Assembly: GCF_000170895.1 (NCBI RefSeq) | Contig: NZ_ABCS01000012.1 | Span: forward strand, 62,001-126,000 | From: Plesiocystis pacifica SIR-1 | Lineage (GTDB): Bacteria; Myxococcota_A; Polyangia; Nannocystales; Nannocystaceae | Length of the DNA: 64,000 nucleotides | Reading direction: 5' to 3' | Shown: positions 40,801-48,153 of the stretch, in pieces | Layout of the letters: every line of letters begins with the position of its first letter | Position numbering within the stretch: the first letter of the stretch is position 1 | Translations under genes and position numbers: made by a program | The notes under the pieces: generated by a model | Database searches by the model: none | What the model was told of the DNA's origin: nothing | Seen by the model: the letters and a program-made list of their open reading frames with translations, nothing else

Positions 40801-41356
40801 CGAGGCCGCGATCTCGATCTTCGACGCCCGCGGCCTGCAAAAGGGCACGCCCGAGGCGGCGCTGCCCGCCGAGGCGCAGTTCATCCTCGCCGAGTACCAG
40901 CTCGAGGGCGCGCTCAAGCTCAAGCTCAAGTCGACCAGCGGCAAGGCGCTCGAGAAGGAGGCCAAGAAATTGTTCGAGGCCCTCGTCGCGGTGACCACCG
41001 AGTACGACAAGGTGTTCTCCTACCGCTCCTTCGACTGGGTGCTCGCGGCCATGTACCGCCGCGGCTACGCCTTCGAGACCATCGCCAGCAAGGTCATCGA
41101 CGCGCCCGTGCCCAAGCAGCTGCGCAAGGGCTCGGAGGCCTACTACGCCTACAAGATCACCATCGCCGAGCAGATGGAGCCCTTCATCCAAAAGGCCATC
41201 CTGCTCTACGAGGAGTGCGTCAAGCGCAGCAAGGAGTTCCGGGTCAACAACGCCTGGACCTCGCGCGCGCTCGAGCGCCTCAACGTCTACAAGGCCGACG
41301 AGTACCCGCTGTTGCGGGACCCCGCCCTGACCCTGGAACTGGAGGATCGACGATGA
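37844..41356 (+). CDS. Giant secreted TPR protein (GltD/NfsD-like)
   Basis: Predicted 1170-residue exported protein with signal peptide LLALSVASVVALSPVVAQA. Almost the whole remainder is built from TPR-like helical pairs, for example TPEIMFRLAELHFESSLERY, DAALYRMGVLLYESEDFEPS, YEYRFNFADSLYYSDQFLDA, NADNALNNAAVAYENIGRFE and AEAYYNAATVLEKAGNDSKT. Outer-membrane-side scaffolds with many TPRs are characteristic of the Glt gliding and Nfs spore-coat machines of myxobacteria, and GltD/NfsD are the best comparison in size and neighbourhood. It is overlapped at both ends (ATGA) by its neighbours. Confidence 0.75.
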   Translation: MTVYRRARSLLALSVASVVALSPVVAQASKPSGAAPDPATLGRGGEPGSGVARVVEGGGDPNRLQAPLPRRPRSEDEAVAIEDLEEIFKRFDAAASATEDTLVDQLIIEAEKGRAELEKGYDSQIKEHRAQARVLRSKAITRYEDFLKLHPNDAAWTPEIMFRLAELHFESSLERYQRQEDAWQTQLMALEERRQNGEEKVPDPPASPTVDYKRSIELLSEVVTRFPDYSLNDAALYRMGVLLYESEDFEPSRQAFLALACSNRYAVPAADFSNIVPSTSFRDGDYEGCAPLRQESQFTAESWLRVGELHYDVDEFDPALEAFTQALGKPGSSLYALSMIRIALTLYLKRDFAGSIARLDEYILYLDSYKGTPEYDEIPNYRDEAIKWMAKTYNEDDWDGNGRRDRPAGLKRLERDYAERKAEPHVPELYAAYADLLAYETEFQGAIEIYELALDRWPLAAAAPEIQFKVMASWKLLREDRKVTEARDKLATNYLRGTSWYYANEADPDAIEKAFKLAEDALVATAVDHQARAQELRSEGRDEEAKVEYEIAARAYAAYLERFPNTQSSYEYRFNFADSLYYSDQFLDAAKQFAVVRDSNLDNRLQADAAEGVMSSLENYAELQEAEGKYTLPDMPKDPDAGPYEAQDIPPLARALQDAYDRYSELVPDAEDAATVMYKSGEISQRHNQFAEARTRFQRVVDRHCGEDVAINAGYAMIDGYTVQGDLANVSKTIEMLEGKACGTGDAKNEFAGKLRSIGNAVIFQEATLLFEAGEFEAAADRYVALVNEAPDDPNADNALNNAAVAYENIGRFESATKTYERIYTTYKPCDSPKLKEGDKCSEFADEALLRTGFNHARFFEFEEAVQSYLVLATDGDYSNSEYRLLAMRNAAGLQDNLQNYEKSAKLYYRVADKSGSTEEKAEAYYNAATVLEKAGNDSKTIAAYKKYLKAFAGAEGQAVREVEAHLRLGKLYRDNKKRKDSIRELEAAISIFDARGLQKGTPEAALPAEAQFILAEYQLEGALKLKLKSTSGKALEKEAKKLFEALVAVTTEYDKVFSYRSFDWVLAAMYRRGYAFETIASKVIDAPVPKQLRKGSEAYYAYKITIAEQMEPFIQKAILLYEECVKRSKEFRVNNAWTSRALERLNVYKADEYPLLRDPALTLELEDRR

Positions 41357-42789
41357 CGCGGACGTGGCTCTCGAACTGGACCCTGGTCGCTTTGCTGGGT
41401 GGGGTGAGCGTGGCGGCGCCGGGCTGCGCCAAGGACGGTGAGCGGAGCACCGACGCGCCCGAGGAGCTCGACCTGCCCCCGGAGAAGAAGGTCGCCGACA
41501 CCAACGGGCCCGAGAAGAAGGGCCCGGCCGACGCCAAGAAGGCCAAGCAGCAAGAGCCCAAGGACGTCGCCGACGAGAAGGTCGAGGCCAAGAAGATCGA
41601 CGGGGAGGGGGGCAAGCCGGCGGTCAGCCATCCGCAGGACCGCGACCCCAACCAAGAGAAGGCCAAGATGACGCGCTCGCGCAAGCACAGCGCCAAGGCC
41701 AAGCAGCTGCTGCGCAGCAACCAGGGCGACAAGGCCGTGGCCGAGGCCCGCCGAGCCCTGCGCGAGCACGAGCAGAACGTCGAGGCGATGCTGGTCATCG
41801 CCGAGGTCTTCTACCGCCAGGGCAAGCACGAGCTCGTGCAGTCCGTGACCGGCTCGATCCTCAAGGTCGACGCCAAGGTGCTCAGCCCCGAGGAGAAGTC
41901 CCAGGCCTACAACTTGATGGGCTTCGCCTACCTGCAGGCGGGCAAGCGCGTCGACGCCTTCCGCTCGTTCAAGAGCGCCGCCGAGACCGACGACAAGAAC
42001 GCCTCTGCGTGGAACAACCTCGGCGTGCAGTACATGTGGCGCGGGGACCCGAAGACCGCCGAGTCTTGCTTTTCCTACGCCGCCGAGCTCGACCCCAAGT
42101 TCGCCGAGGCGCACCTCAACCACGGCGCCTCGCTGCGCGCCAACGGCAAGCTGACGGAGGCCGAGCTGGCCTTCAACAGCGCCGCCAAGCTGCGCCCGGA
42201 CTGGGCCGAGGTCCAGTTCAACCTCGGCGTGCTCTACCTCGACGCCGACCAGATCGGCACCTTCGACGAGATCGCCAAGCTCGAGGCCTGCATCAAGGCC
42301 TTCGAGCGCTACAAGAGCCTGGTCGGCCAGGGCAAGAGCTCGCTCGAGCGCAGCACCAAGCAGTCGGGCCCCACCGACGCGATGGGTAACGAGCTCGTCT
42401 CGGTGGCCCAGGCGGACCTCTACATCAAGGCCGCCAACAAGGCGATCGAGTCGGCCGAGCGCAAGGCCGAGCGCGACGAGAAACGCAAGCAGCGTGAAGC
42501 CAAGAAGGCCGCCGAGGAGGCCGAGGAAGCGAAGAAGCCTGGAGAGGGCGAGGGCGAAGACGCCCCCAAGGCCGACGAGCCCAAGGCCGACACGCCGAAG
42601 GAAGAGCCGCCCAAGGCCGACACGTCGAAGGAAGAGCCGCCCAAGAGCGAGCCGCCGAAGACTCAGCCGAGCAAGCCCAAGCAGCCGGCCAAGCCGCAAA
42701 AGCCGGGGGCGCAAAAGCCGGGAGCGCAAAAGCCGGGAGCGCAAAAGCCCAAGGCCCAGAAACCCAAGCCACAAAAGCCGGGAGGCTGA
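41353..42789 (+). CDS. TPR lipoprotein (GltE/AglT/NfsE-like)
   Basis: Predicted 478-residue lipoprotein: lipobox VSVAAPGC, a Lys/Glu-rich linker (about 30-110), then TPR repeats (AKQLLRSNQGDKAVAEARRA, AYNLMGFAYLQAGKRVDAFR, AWNNLGVQYMWRGDPKTAES, HLNHGASLRANGKLTEAELA, QFNLGVLYLDADQ). The C-terminus is a long charged helix followed by Pro/Lys repeats (PKEEPPKADTSKEEPPK and three copies of GAQKP). This plan matches AglT/GltE, the outer-membrane TPR lipoprotein of the gliding machine. It is coupled by ATGA to the giant TPR gene and is the last gene of this unit. Confidence 0.75.
   Translation: MTRTWLSNWTLVALLGGVSVAAPGCAKDGERSTDAPEELDLPPEKKVADTNGPEKKGPADAKKAKQQEPKDVADEKVEAKKIDGEGGKPAVSHPQDRDPNQEKAKMTRSRKHSAKAKQLLRSNQGDKAVAEARRALREHEQNVEAMLVIAEVFYRQGKHELVQSVTGSILKVDAKVLSPEEKSQAYNLMGFAYLQAGKRVDAFRSFKSAAETDDKNASAWNNLGVQYMWRGDPKTAESCFSYAAELDPKFAEAHLNHGASLRANGKLTEAELAFNSAAKLRPDWAEVQFNLGVLYLDADQIGTFDEIAKLEACIKAFERYKSLVGQGKSSLERSTKQSGPTDAMGNELVSVAQADLYIKAANKAIESAERKAERDEKRKQREAKKAAEEAEEAKKPGEGEGEDAPKADEPKADTPKEEPPKADTSKEEPPKSEPPKTQPSKPKQPAKPQKPGAQKPGAQKPGAQKPKAQKPKPQKPGG
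42705..42749 (+). repeat. Three 15-base tandem units in the TPR lipoprotein tail
   Basis: Units begin at 42705, 42720 and 42735; the last two are identical (GGGAGCGCAAAAGCC) and the first differs by one base. Each encodes GAQKP in the Pro/Lys tail. Confidence 0.9.
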
Positions 42790-42914
42790 GCGAGATCTCT
42801 GGCGGGAGTTTTTTGACTTTGGTGAGATCCTCCAGGAATTGGAGTCGTTCGCCCATGCCGTCAGGCGCAAGCTAGCCGCCAAAACCCCGCCAACGTGATA
42901 ATTCGCCCATTAAA

Positions 42915-42925
42915 TGTGAATCACA
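42915..42925. promoter_or_regulatory. Short palindrome, possible operator
   Basis: TGTGA and TCACA around a single A, in an AT-rich stretch 370 bases before the small secreted-protein gene. It lacks the 6-base spacer of a CRP site. It is palindromic enough for a dimeric regulator, but a chance origin is possible. Confidence 0.25.
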
Positions 42926-43250
42926 GGTGTGACGGACGGCTTGCACTCGGTACTATCCCTCCGGGCCCTGTCCGATCTAAGATGCCCCAACTTTCGTAGA
43001 CAGCGTTTTCGACGCCCTACTGAGCATCTGCTGCGCATTCTGCGAAGACCGACGGGTCAACGACCGCCTCGAGCCACACCATCCACACCCTTCACAGTTC
43101 ACCAAAAGCTGCCAAATGCGAGATTTCTTGGAACTTGACGCACGCTCGGTCGACGAAGCCACCGCTTCGGACCCCTGGTGCCGTCACGGCCTTCGCCCAG
43201 ATCGGCGATTGCGCAGCACCAAGAGCCATTTTGGCGCGATCTCAATGAGT

Positions 43251-43270
43251 TCGCTCGCATGAACGAGCGA
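43251..43270 (+). promoter_or_regulatory. Leader hairpin before the 43296 gene
   Basis: TCGCTCG (43251-43257) and CGAGCGA (43264-43270) around CATGAA form a 7-base stem, extendable by two G-T pairs. It ends 25 bases before the ATG, next to the GGGAAGGA ribosome-site region. Confidence 0.5.
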
Positions 43271-43295
43271 GTGGGAAGGAACCAGGGTTCAAATC

Positions 43296-43619
43296 ATGGA
43301 TAACGTCGTGTTGCTACGAAAGCGCGGTTTTTCGGTCTTGGCAGTGGGTGGAGTTTTGTCTACGATGCTGCTTCCTTGCTCGGCTCTCGCACAGGATCCA
43401 AATCCCGAAGCGAGTACCGCGGAGAGCGCCTCTGGCGAGACGCTCGAGCGCGGCGGCAAGCGGATCTCTCTCGACGACGAATTCAACGTCGAAGGCAAAC
43501 TCGAAAAGCCGAGCGCATTCTTCGTGTTCAAGCGCTCAGCACTCGAGTACGACTGGGCGCGACTGGATGCACAGTTCGCGCCATTGGTACTTGAGTCCGT
43601 CCAAGATCCTCTGTTCTAA
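43296..43619 (+). CDS. Small secreted protein upstream of the TolQ/TolR-like genes
   Basis: Predicted 107-residue exported protein. Signal peptide: basic start (MDNVVLLRKRGF), hydrophobic core VLAVGGVLSTMLLPCSA, cleavage near SALAQD. The mature part of about 70 residues contains RISLDDEFNVEGKLEKPSAF, FVFKRSALEYDWARL and a C-terminal VQDPLF. The phrase pattern EGKLEKPSAFFVFKR looks like a conserved domain found beside TolQ/TolR-like genes of myxobacteria, but I cannot name it. It stands 137 bases before the TolQ-like gene and is probably a periplasmic accessory of that motor. Confidence 0.7.
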   Translation: MDNVVLLRKRGFSVLAVGGVLSTMLLPCSALAQDPNPEASTAESASGETLERGGKRISLDDEFNVEGKLEKPSAFFVFKRSALEYDWARLDAQFAPLVLESVQDPLF

Positions 43620-43755
43620 TACTCCGGCTGGCTGCGCATGGTGCGCCGCCGTCTAGCCACCTTGAAGTTCAACCCCACGCAGAACTGTCAACCTAGCCCA
43701 CCTCGGGCGACTTCGCAGCACTCGGGCAAAAGCCCACCCCAGGAGGACACCAGTC

Positions 43756-44388
43756 ATGGGTGATTTCGCAACATTCTACGCCAACGGTGGTGTGTTCATG
43801 CACGCCATCGCCCTCAGCGCCATCCTTGGCCTCGCCGTCATGGTGGAGCGCTTCATCTTTCTGTTCTTCCGTTTCAACATCAACGGACAGCAGTTCTTCA
43901 ACCAGATTCAAAAGCTGGTGATGGCGAACAACATCGACCGCGCCATCAAGCTGTGCAACGCCGCCGACAAGGCCGCTCTCGCTCGCGTCGTCAAGGCCGG
44001 TCTCACCCGCGCCAACAAGAGCGAGGCCGACATCTCGGCCGCCATCGAGGAGTCGATGCTCGAGGTCGGGCCCGCCATCAACAAGCGCGTCCCGATGATC
44101 GCCGCGATCGCGAACATCGCGACGCTCCTCGGTCTGCTCGGCACCATCTTCGGTATGTTGGACGCCTTCCGCGCCGTCGCCGACGCTCCCGCCGACCAGC
44201 GCTCCACCGCTCTGGCTCGCGGCATTGGTATCGCCATGAACACGACCGGCTTCGGTCTCATGGTCGCCATCCCGCTGCTCGCCTCGCACATCTTCATCTC
44301 CAACCTGGCCAAGAAGATCTCCGACGAGGTCGAGCTCTACTCGGTCAAGCTGGAGAACCTGCTCGCCGCCCGCGTGCGCCACAGCTGA
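43756..44388 (+). CDS. TolQ/ExbB/MotA-like proton-channel protein (AglR-like)
   Basis: Predicted 210-residue inner-membrane protein with three helices: MHAIALSAILGLAVMVERFI near the N-terminus, then the pair IAAIANIATLLGLLGTIFGM and NTTGFGLMVAIPLLASHIFI. The cytoplasmic loop between them carries ALARVVKAGLTRANKSEADI. The GLLGTIFGMLDAF and TTGFGLMVAIP motifs are the hallmarks of the TolQ-ExbB-MotA family, whose pentamer surrounds a TolR-type dimer. AGGAGG precedes the ATG. With two TolR-like genes downstream the layout equals the Myxococcus aglR-aglQ-aglS motor. Confidence 0.92.
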   Translation: MGDFATFYANGGVFMHAIALSAILGLAVMVERFIFLFFRFNINGQQFFNQIQKLVMANNIDRAIKLCNAADKAALARVVKAGLTRANKSEADISAAIEESMLEVGPAINKRVPMIAAIANIATLLGLLGTIFGMLDAFRAVADAPADQRSTALARGIGIAMNTTGFGLMVAIPLLASHIFISNLAKKISDEVELYSVKLENLLAARVRHS

Positions 44389-44526
44389 ATGATGGGCTGA
44401 GCCGAGTGCTGCGAAGCCTGTCGACCGCGGGCAGGGAACTCCACCCGCGGTCGACACCCCCACTCTCTGGGGGCACGGCCGCCGGCACACCACGCTCGTC
44501 AACCACTCTCGTAGAGGACCAACGCC

Positions 44527-45105
44527 ATGGCACGCTACAGGAAAAAGAACGAGATCAAAGTCGAGGAAGCAAACGTGCTTCCCGTCATGAACATCATGTT
44601 CCTGCTCATCCCAGCTCTCCTGCTGGCCATGGAGGTTGCGAGCATGGCGGCGATCGCCGTGTCTCCGCCGAAGTTTGCGGCAGCTCCTTCTGACAAGAAG
44701 GAAGAGGAGAAGAAAGAGGAGAAGCCCTTGAAGTTCAAGGTCTTCATCCTCGAGGACGGGTTCCGAGTCAGCACGGCCGCCCAGCAAGAGGGCGCCGAGG
44801 CTGGCAAGGCCCAGGACAGTTCGAAACCCACGATCCCGCTGGCCAAGCCCAGCGCCGCGATCGATGACTATGAGCGGTACGACTACGGGAAGCTCGAGGC
44901 CAAGGCCAAAGAGCTCAAGGAGAAGTACTCGCATGAAACGGTCGTGACCATCTCGGCAGAGAACAGCATCCCCATGCAGGTGTTGATCTCGACGATGGAC
45001 TCGGTCCGAGGCTCGGATTGCAAGCTCCTCACCATCAAGGAGGGTGAGGACTTCCCCGAGGAGTGCCTGTTCTTCCAACCCATCGTCGAAGCCGGAGCCG
45101 GCTGA
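44527..45105 (+). CDS. TolR/ExbD-like protein lacking the usual membrane aspartate
   Basis: Predicted 192-residue protein with one helix (NVLPVMNIMFLLIPALLLAM, about 16-35) and a periplasmic domain. In TolR/ExbD/MotB relatives an aspartate in this helix carries protons; the matching position here is Asn22 (VMNIMFLL). The periplasmic part begins with a Lys/Glu run (SDKKEEEKKEEKPLKFKVFI), then a typical TolR-like fold with VVTISAENSIPMQVLISTMD. AGAGGA precedes ATG. It is followed after 26 bases by a second TolR-like gene that keeps the aspartate, so the two may form a heterodimer. Confidence 0.88.
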   Translation: MARYRKKNEIKVEEANVLPVMNIMFLLIPALLLAMEVASMAAIAVSPPKFAAAPSDKKEEEKKEEKPLKFKVFILEDGFRVSTAAQQEGAEAGKAQDSSKPTIPLAKPSAAIDDYERYDYGKLEAKAKELKEKYSHETVVTISAENSIPMQVLISTMDSVRGSDCKLLTIKEGEDFPEECLFFQPIVEAGAG

Positions 45106-45131
45106 AATCCTTCTAGGAAGGGAGCATAAAA

Positions 45132-45659
45132 ATGACCCCCGAAGAACTCTTCGAAATCAAGAAGGAACTCAAGCGGGCCAAGCGCCGGGACAAGGAGCTT
45201 GAAGAGGCGAACATGGGACTCACGTCCCTGATGGACATCGTTTCCATCATCGTCGTCTACCTGCTCAAGTCCTACGCGAGTGACCCGGTGCTCATCACCC
45301 CGATCGCGGAGCAGAAGATCCCGATGTCCAAGATGGACGCGGCGATCAAGGAAGGCGTCCCGATCTACATCTCCTCGCGCGAGCTCATCTTCAAGGAAGA
45401 GCAAGTCGCGGTCCTCAAGGAGGGCGAGCTCGACCCGAGCGTGGTCCAGGGCCACATCATCGCCCCTCTGTTCGAGAAGCTCGAAGAGGAGACGGAGAAG
45501 TCCAAGGCCATCTTCGAAGGCCGCGGCGAGGAGTGGGTGGGCCACGTCATCCTCATCGGCGACGAGGCGCTCAAGTTCTCGACCATCGTCGACGTGATGT
45601 ACACGGCTGGGCGACTCGAGTACTCCGAGTACTCCTTCTGCATCATCCAAAAGGGCTGA
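45132..45659 (+). CDS. TolR/ExbD-like protein with intact membrane aspartate
   Basis: Predicted 175-residue protein with a charged cytoplasmic N-terminus (FEIKKELKRAKRRDKELEEA), one helix (GLTSLMDIVSIIVVYLLKSY) containing the proton-binding Asp35, and a periplasmic domain ending in the usual FSTIVDVMYTAGRLEYSEYS. In the TolQR/ExbBD/AglRQS systems this subunit couples ion flow to movement of a periplasmic partner. A GGAAGGGAG ribosome site precedes ATG. The transcription unit is closed by a strong terminator 21 bases downstream. Confidence 0.9.
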   Translation: MTPEELFEIKKELKRAKRRDKELEEANMGLTSLMDIVSIIVVYLLKSYASDPVLITPIAEQKIPMSKMDAAIKEGVPIYISSRELIFKEEQVAVLKEGELDPSVVQGHIIAPLFEKLEEETEKSKAIFEGRGEEWVGHVILIGDEALKFSTIVDVMYTAGRLEYSEYSFCIIQKG

Positions 45660-45680
45660 GCACTTCCGCTCACCCCCAGG

Positions 45681-45720
45681 GGCCGGTAGCGCAACTAGCG
45701 CTATCGGCCTTTAGTTTTTT
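45681..45720 (+). terminator. Rho-independent terminator of the TolQ/TolR-like unit
   Basis: GGCCGGTAGCGC (45681-45692) pairs with GCGCTATCGGCC (45698-45709) over 12 bases with one G-T pair, loop AACTA, followed by TTTAGTTTTTT. It is the clearest intrinsic terminator in the window. Confidence 0.92.
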
Positions 45721-45878
45721 GACCCGTTTGGCATGGAGTGGAGCACTGGAGCTCCGAGGTTGCGGGCCTCGGTGATCGGTTGCCCACCGTCGAGGTACTT
45801 CCAAGAAGACTCCGCGCGAAGGATCCGGCGCGCGCGGACATTCCTGTACGGGGCCTCGCGCGTCCGGCTCCGTACCCT

Positions 45879-45900
45879 CCGTTTGGGGACACCCAAACGG
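45879..45900 (+). promoter_or_regulatory. Perfect 9-base-stem hairpin before the GltG-like gene
   Basis: CCGTTTGGG and CCCAAACGG around GACA, ending 16 bases before ATG 45917. The gene lacks a clear Shine-Dalgarno sequence, so this hairpin may set translation or be an operator. Confidence 0.6.
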
Positions 45901-45916
45901 GCTGCTATGCTCCTCG

Positions 45917-47986
45917 ATGAGCGGCGCGTTTGGCCCTAAACAGGCTCCAAAACGCCAGTTTCAAGCCCAGATGCCAGGTTCAGCTAGCAACAAGGTCCTC
46001 CGCGTCGCCGTCATCGTGGATGGTGAGTCTTGTGAGGAGCTGCGTCAGACCGAGCCTGGTGACGTCATCGTTGGCCGGGCTTCGGAGACCGGTCTGGGGA
46101 TCGGCCCGAGCTCGGCCCTCGAGTACGGCGCGGCGGCCGAGGGGCCGAAGACCGCGCGCTCGATGCCGCTGGCCTTCATCGCCCTCGGCATGATCTTGAT
46201 GCTGCTGATCGGCAGCTGGTTCGCGGTCAAGGTCAACGCCGCGAGCTCGGACAACGTGGTGCTCGAGTCCGCGGAGGTCGAGGCGAGCTACCAGACCGAC
46301 GAGGAGCTCCTCGCGGCCACGGGCCTGACCAAAAAAGAGCTCGAGAAGAAGAAGCGGCGAGCTCGACGCGCGACCTTGGTGCTCCTCGGCGTGGGCATGC
46401 TGGGGGTGGTCCTGGTGGTCGCGGGCACGACGATGCTGCGTGGCCGCCGACGTCACCAACGGCGCGTGCTCGCGGTCTACGACGGCCACGCGAAACCTCG
46501 AGATTACCGGGCGAAGGCGCCCATCTGGCTCGGAGTGGGCGTCGCCCTCGTGCTCGGCGGCGGAGGCTTGTTCGCCTACGAGGTCGGCAAGCACGACCCG
46601 GACGCCCCGATCGCCGAGGAGACGACCCGCGGCGACATGTCGGCCTTCAAGGCGGAGGGCGACGGCGGCACGGGCGGCCTCGGCCTCGGCATCGCGCTCA
46701 TCGGCATCGTGCCCCTGGTCATCGGGGCCATGGGCATCACCGAGAAGCCCCCGCGCAAGCGCAAGCGCAAGCCCAAGGGCGGCCGCGTCCCCCGAGAGCA
46801 CAAGCTGTTCGAGTGGGTCGCCGAAGAGGGCACCTACTACATCAACATCCCGCCGGAGACGAAGGGCAAGCTCGTCCTCGGCAAGAACAAGGCCTCGGTC
46901 AAGTCCCTGCGCAAGCGCTTTGGGCAGCCCGACGGCACCCTGCGCGTGAAGCTGGGCCCCAAGGCCAAGGGCAAGCTGCTCCTCGGCCAGACCCGGATCA
47001 TGTTCCAGACGGCCAAGCCCGCCCGGGCTGCCGCCTTGCCGACCTTCCCGCAGCAGTACGCCGACCCCTTCGCGCACCTGCGCATGTCCACCCTGGACAT
47101 CGCGGCCTTCGGCGGCGTGGGCTTCATCGCCCTCGTGCTCCTGGTCTGGTTCTCGAAGTTCGCCGACCGCACTCCGCCGCCTCCCGACGAGCGCTTCGTC
47201 CAGGAGATGGGCATCCCCGCTTCTTTCTACGAAGAAGAGGAGGAGCTCGAGGAGGTCGAAGAGGAGCAGGAGGACACCCTCAAGCAAGAGGACAAGGAAG
47301 AGAAGCAAGAGGTCAAGGAAGAGAAGCAAGAGGACAACCTCGAGAAGCCCAAGAACGTGTCGGAGAAGGCCTTCAAGGAGGCCCGCGGCGTGGGTGTGGC
47401 CCGCGTCCTCGGCACCTGGGGCGGCGAGGGGGAGGGCACCGTCCTCGACGTGATCGAGTCGACGGAGAACAACCTCGGCGACCTCTTCGCCCAGGGCATG
47501 ACGACCACGGGCGAGTACCAGGGCGGCGAGATCGGAGACTTCGTCGCCGGCGGCGGTGGCATCGACGCCACGGGCACCGTCGCGTCCAACGAGGCCCTGC
47601 AGACCGGCGAGGGCCCGGCCGAGGTCGGCAAGACCGAGAAGAAAGAGCGCAAGGTCCGGGGCAAGGCCAAGAGCAAGACCGGCGACGTGTTCGGCGACGT
47701 CGACAAGAAGGCCGTGTCGGCGACGATCCGTCGGCGCATGCCTGGTCTCCAGGCCTGCTACGAGAAGGCGCTGCGCTCGAACCCGCAGCTCAAGGGCAAG
47801 ATGGAGTACACGATCACCATCAACCCCTCCGGGCGGGTGACGCAGGTCGACATCGAGCAGGACACCGTGGGCGACAGCTCGGTCCGGACCTGCACCGTGG
47901 GCAAGATCAAGGGCTGGCGCTTCTTCGCCGAGGGTGCCGAGGAGTCCTCCGAGGTCACCTTCTCGGTCAACTTTACTGGCAGCTGA
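45917..47986 (+). CDS. TonB-like envelope protein with AgmX/PglI C-terminal domain (GltG/NfsG-like)
   Basis: Predicted 689-residue multi-span inner-membrane protein. An N-terminal FHA-like fragment (VLRVAVIVDGESCEELRQTE) is followed by four hydrophobic segments (about 83-105, 152-174, 204-222, 256-275). A second FHA/beta-like block (FEWVAEEGTYYINIPPETKG to KLLLGQTRIMFQ) and a fifth helix (AAFGGVGFIALVLLVWFSKF) come next. Then come an acidic and Gln/Lys periplasmic stalk (EEEELEEVEEEQEDTLKQED) and a C-terminal AgmX/PglI-type TonB domain (IRRRMPGLQACYEKALRSNP, INPSGRVTQVDIEQDTVGDS). Such proteins connect the AglRQS motor to periplasmic and outer-membrane partners. The four extra N-terminal helices are unusual. 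Confidence 0.82.
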   Translation: MSGAFGPKQAPKRQFQAQMPGSASNKVLRVAVIVDGESCEELRQTEPGDVIVGRASETGLGIGPSSALEYGAAAEGPKTARSMPLAFIALGMILMLLIGSWFAVKVNAASSDNVVLESAEVEASYQTDEELLAATGLTKKELEKKKRRARRATLVLLGVGMLGVVLVVAGTTMLRGRRRHQRRVLAVYDGHAKPRDYRAKAPIWLGVGVALVLGGGGLFAYEVGKHDPDAPIAEETTRGDMSAFKAEGDGGTGGLGLGIALIGIVPLVIGAMGITEKPPRKRKRKPKGGRVPREHKLFEWVAEEGTYYINIPPETKGKLVLGKNKASVKSLRKRFGQPDGTLRVKLGPKAKGKLLLGQTRIMFQTAKPARAAALPTFPQQYADPFAHLRMSTLDIAAFGGVGFIALVLLVWFSKFADRTPPPPDERFVQEMGIPASFYEEEEELEEVEEEQEDTLKQEDKEEKQEVKEEKQEDNLEKPKNVSEKAFKEARGVGVARVLGTWGGEGEGTVLDVIESTENNLGDLFAQGMTTTGEYQGGEIGDFVAGGGGIDATGTVASNEALQTGEGPAEVGKTEKKERKVRGKAKSKTGDVFGDVDKKAVSATIRRRMPGLQACYEKALRSNPQLKGKMEYTITINPSGRVTQVDIEQDTVGDSSVRTCTVGKIKGWRFFAEGAEESSEVTFSVNFTGS

Positions 47987-48153
47987 GGGGCAGTTGCGGG
48001 GCAGCTGAGCGCCCGTACATCGTGCAAAGGTGGCCTGGGAGGCCCTGGCGCGGTTGATCCTCGGTCCGACGGGGGGCATGCTCGTAGAGGGCCCCCACGC
48101 TTCAGATTTCGCAAAGGATCTCGGCCGCCCGGCCATTCAAATCCAGAGGACCC

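Larger units (their letters stand above)
42790..43295. other. AT-richer intergenic region before the motor-gene unit
   Basis: 506 bases, distinctly lower in GC than the flanking genes and without a credible gene. A T6 run follows a weak 3-base stem at 42811-42824. A short palindrome TGTGA-A-TCACA lies at 42915-42925, and a leader hairpin at 43251-43270. The region most likely holds the promoter and operators of the 43296-45659 unit. Confidence 0.6.

Noticed and set aside
42811-42824. T6 run after a GC-rich stretch downstream of the TPR lipoprotein gene, possible terminator
   Set aside because: The preceding stem has only three firm pairs, so an intrinsic terminator is not supported.
43284-43300. 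A GGTTCAAATC stretch like a tRNA T-loop
   Set aside because: No matching acceptor, D or anticodon stems surround it; it overlaps the leader and start of the small secreted-protein gene.
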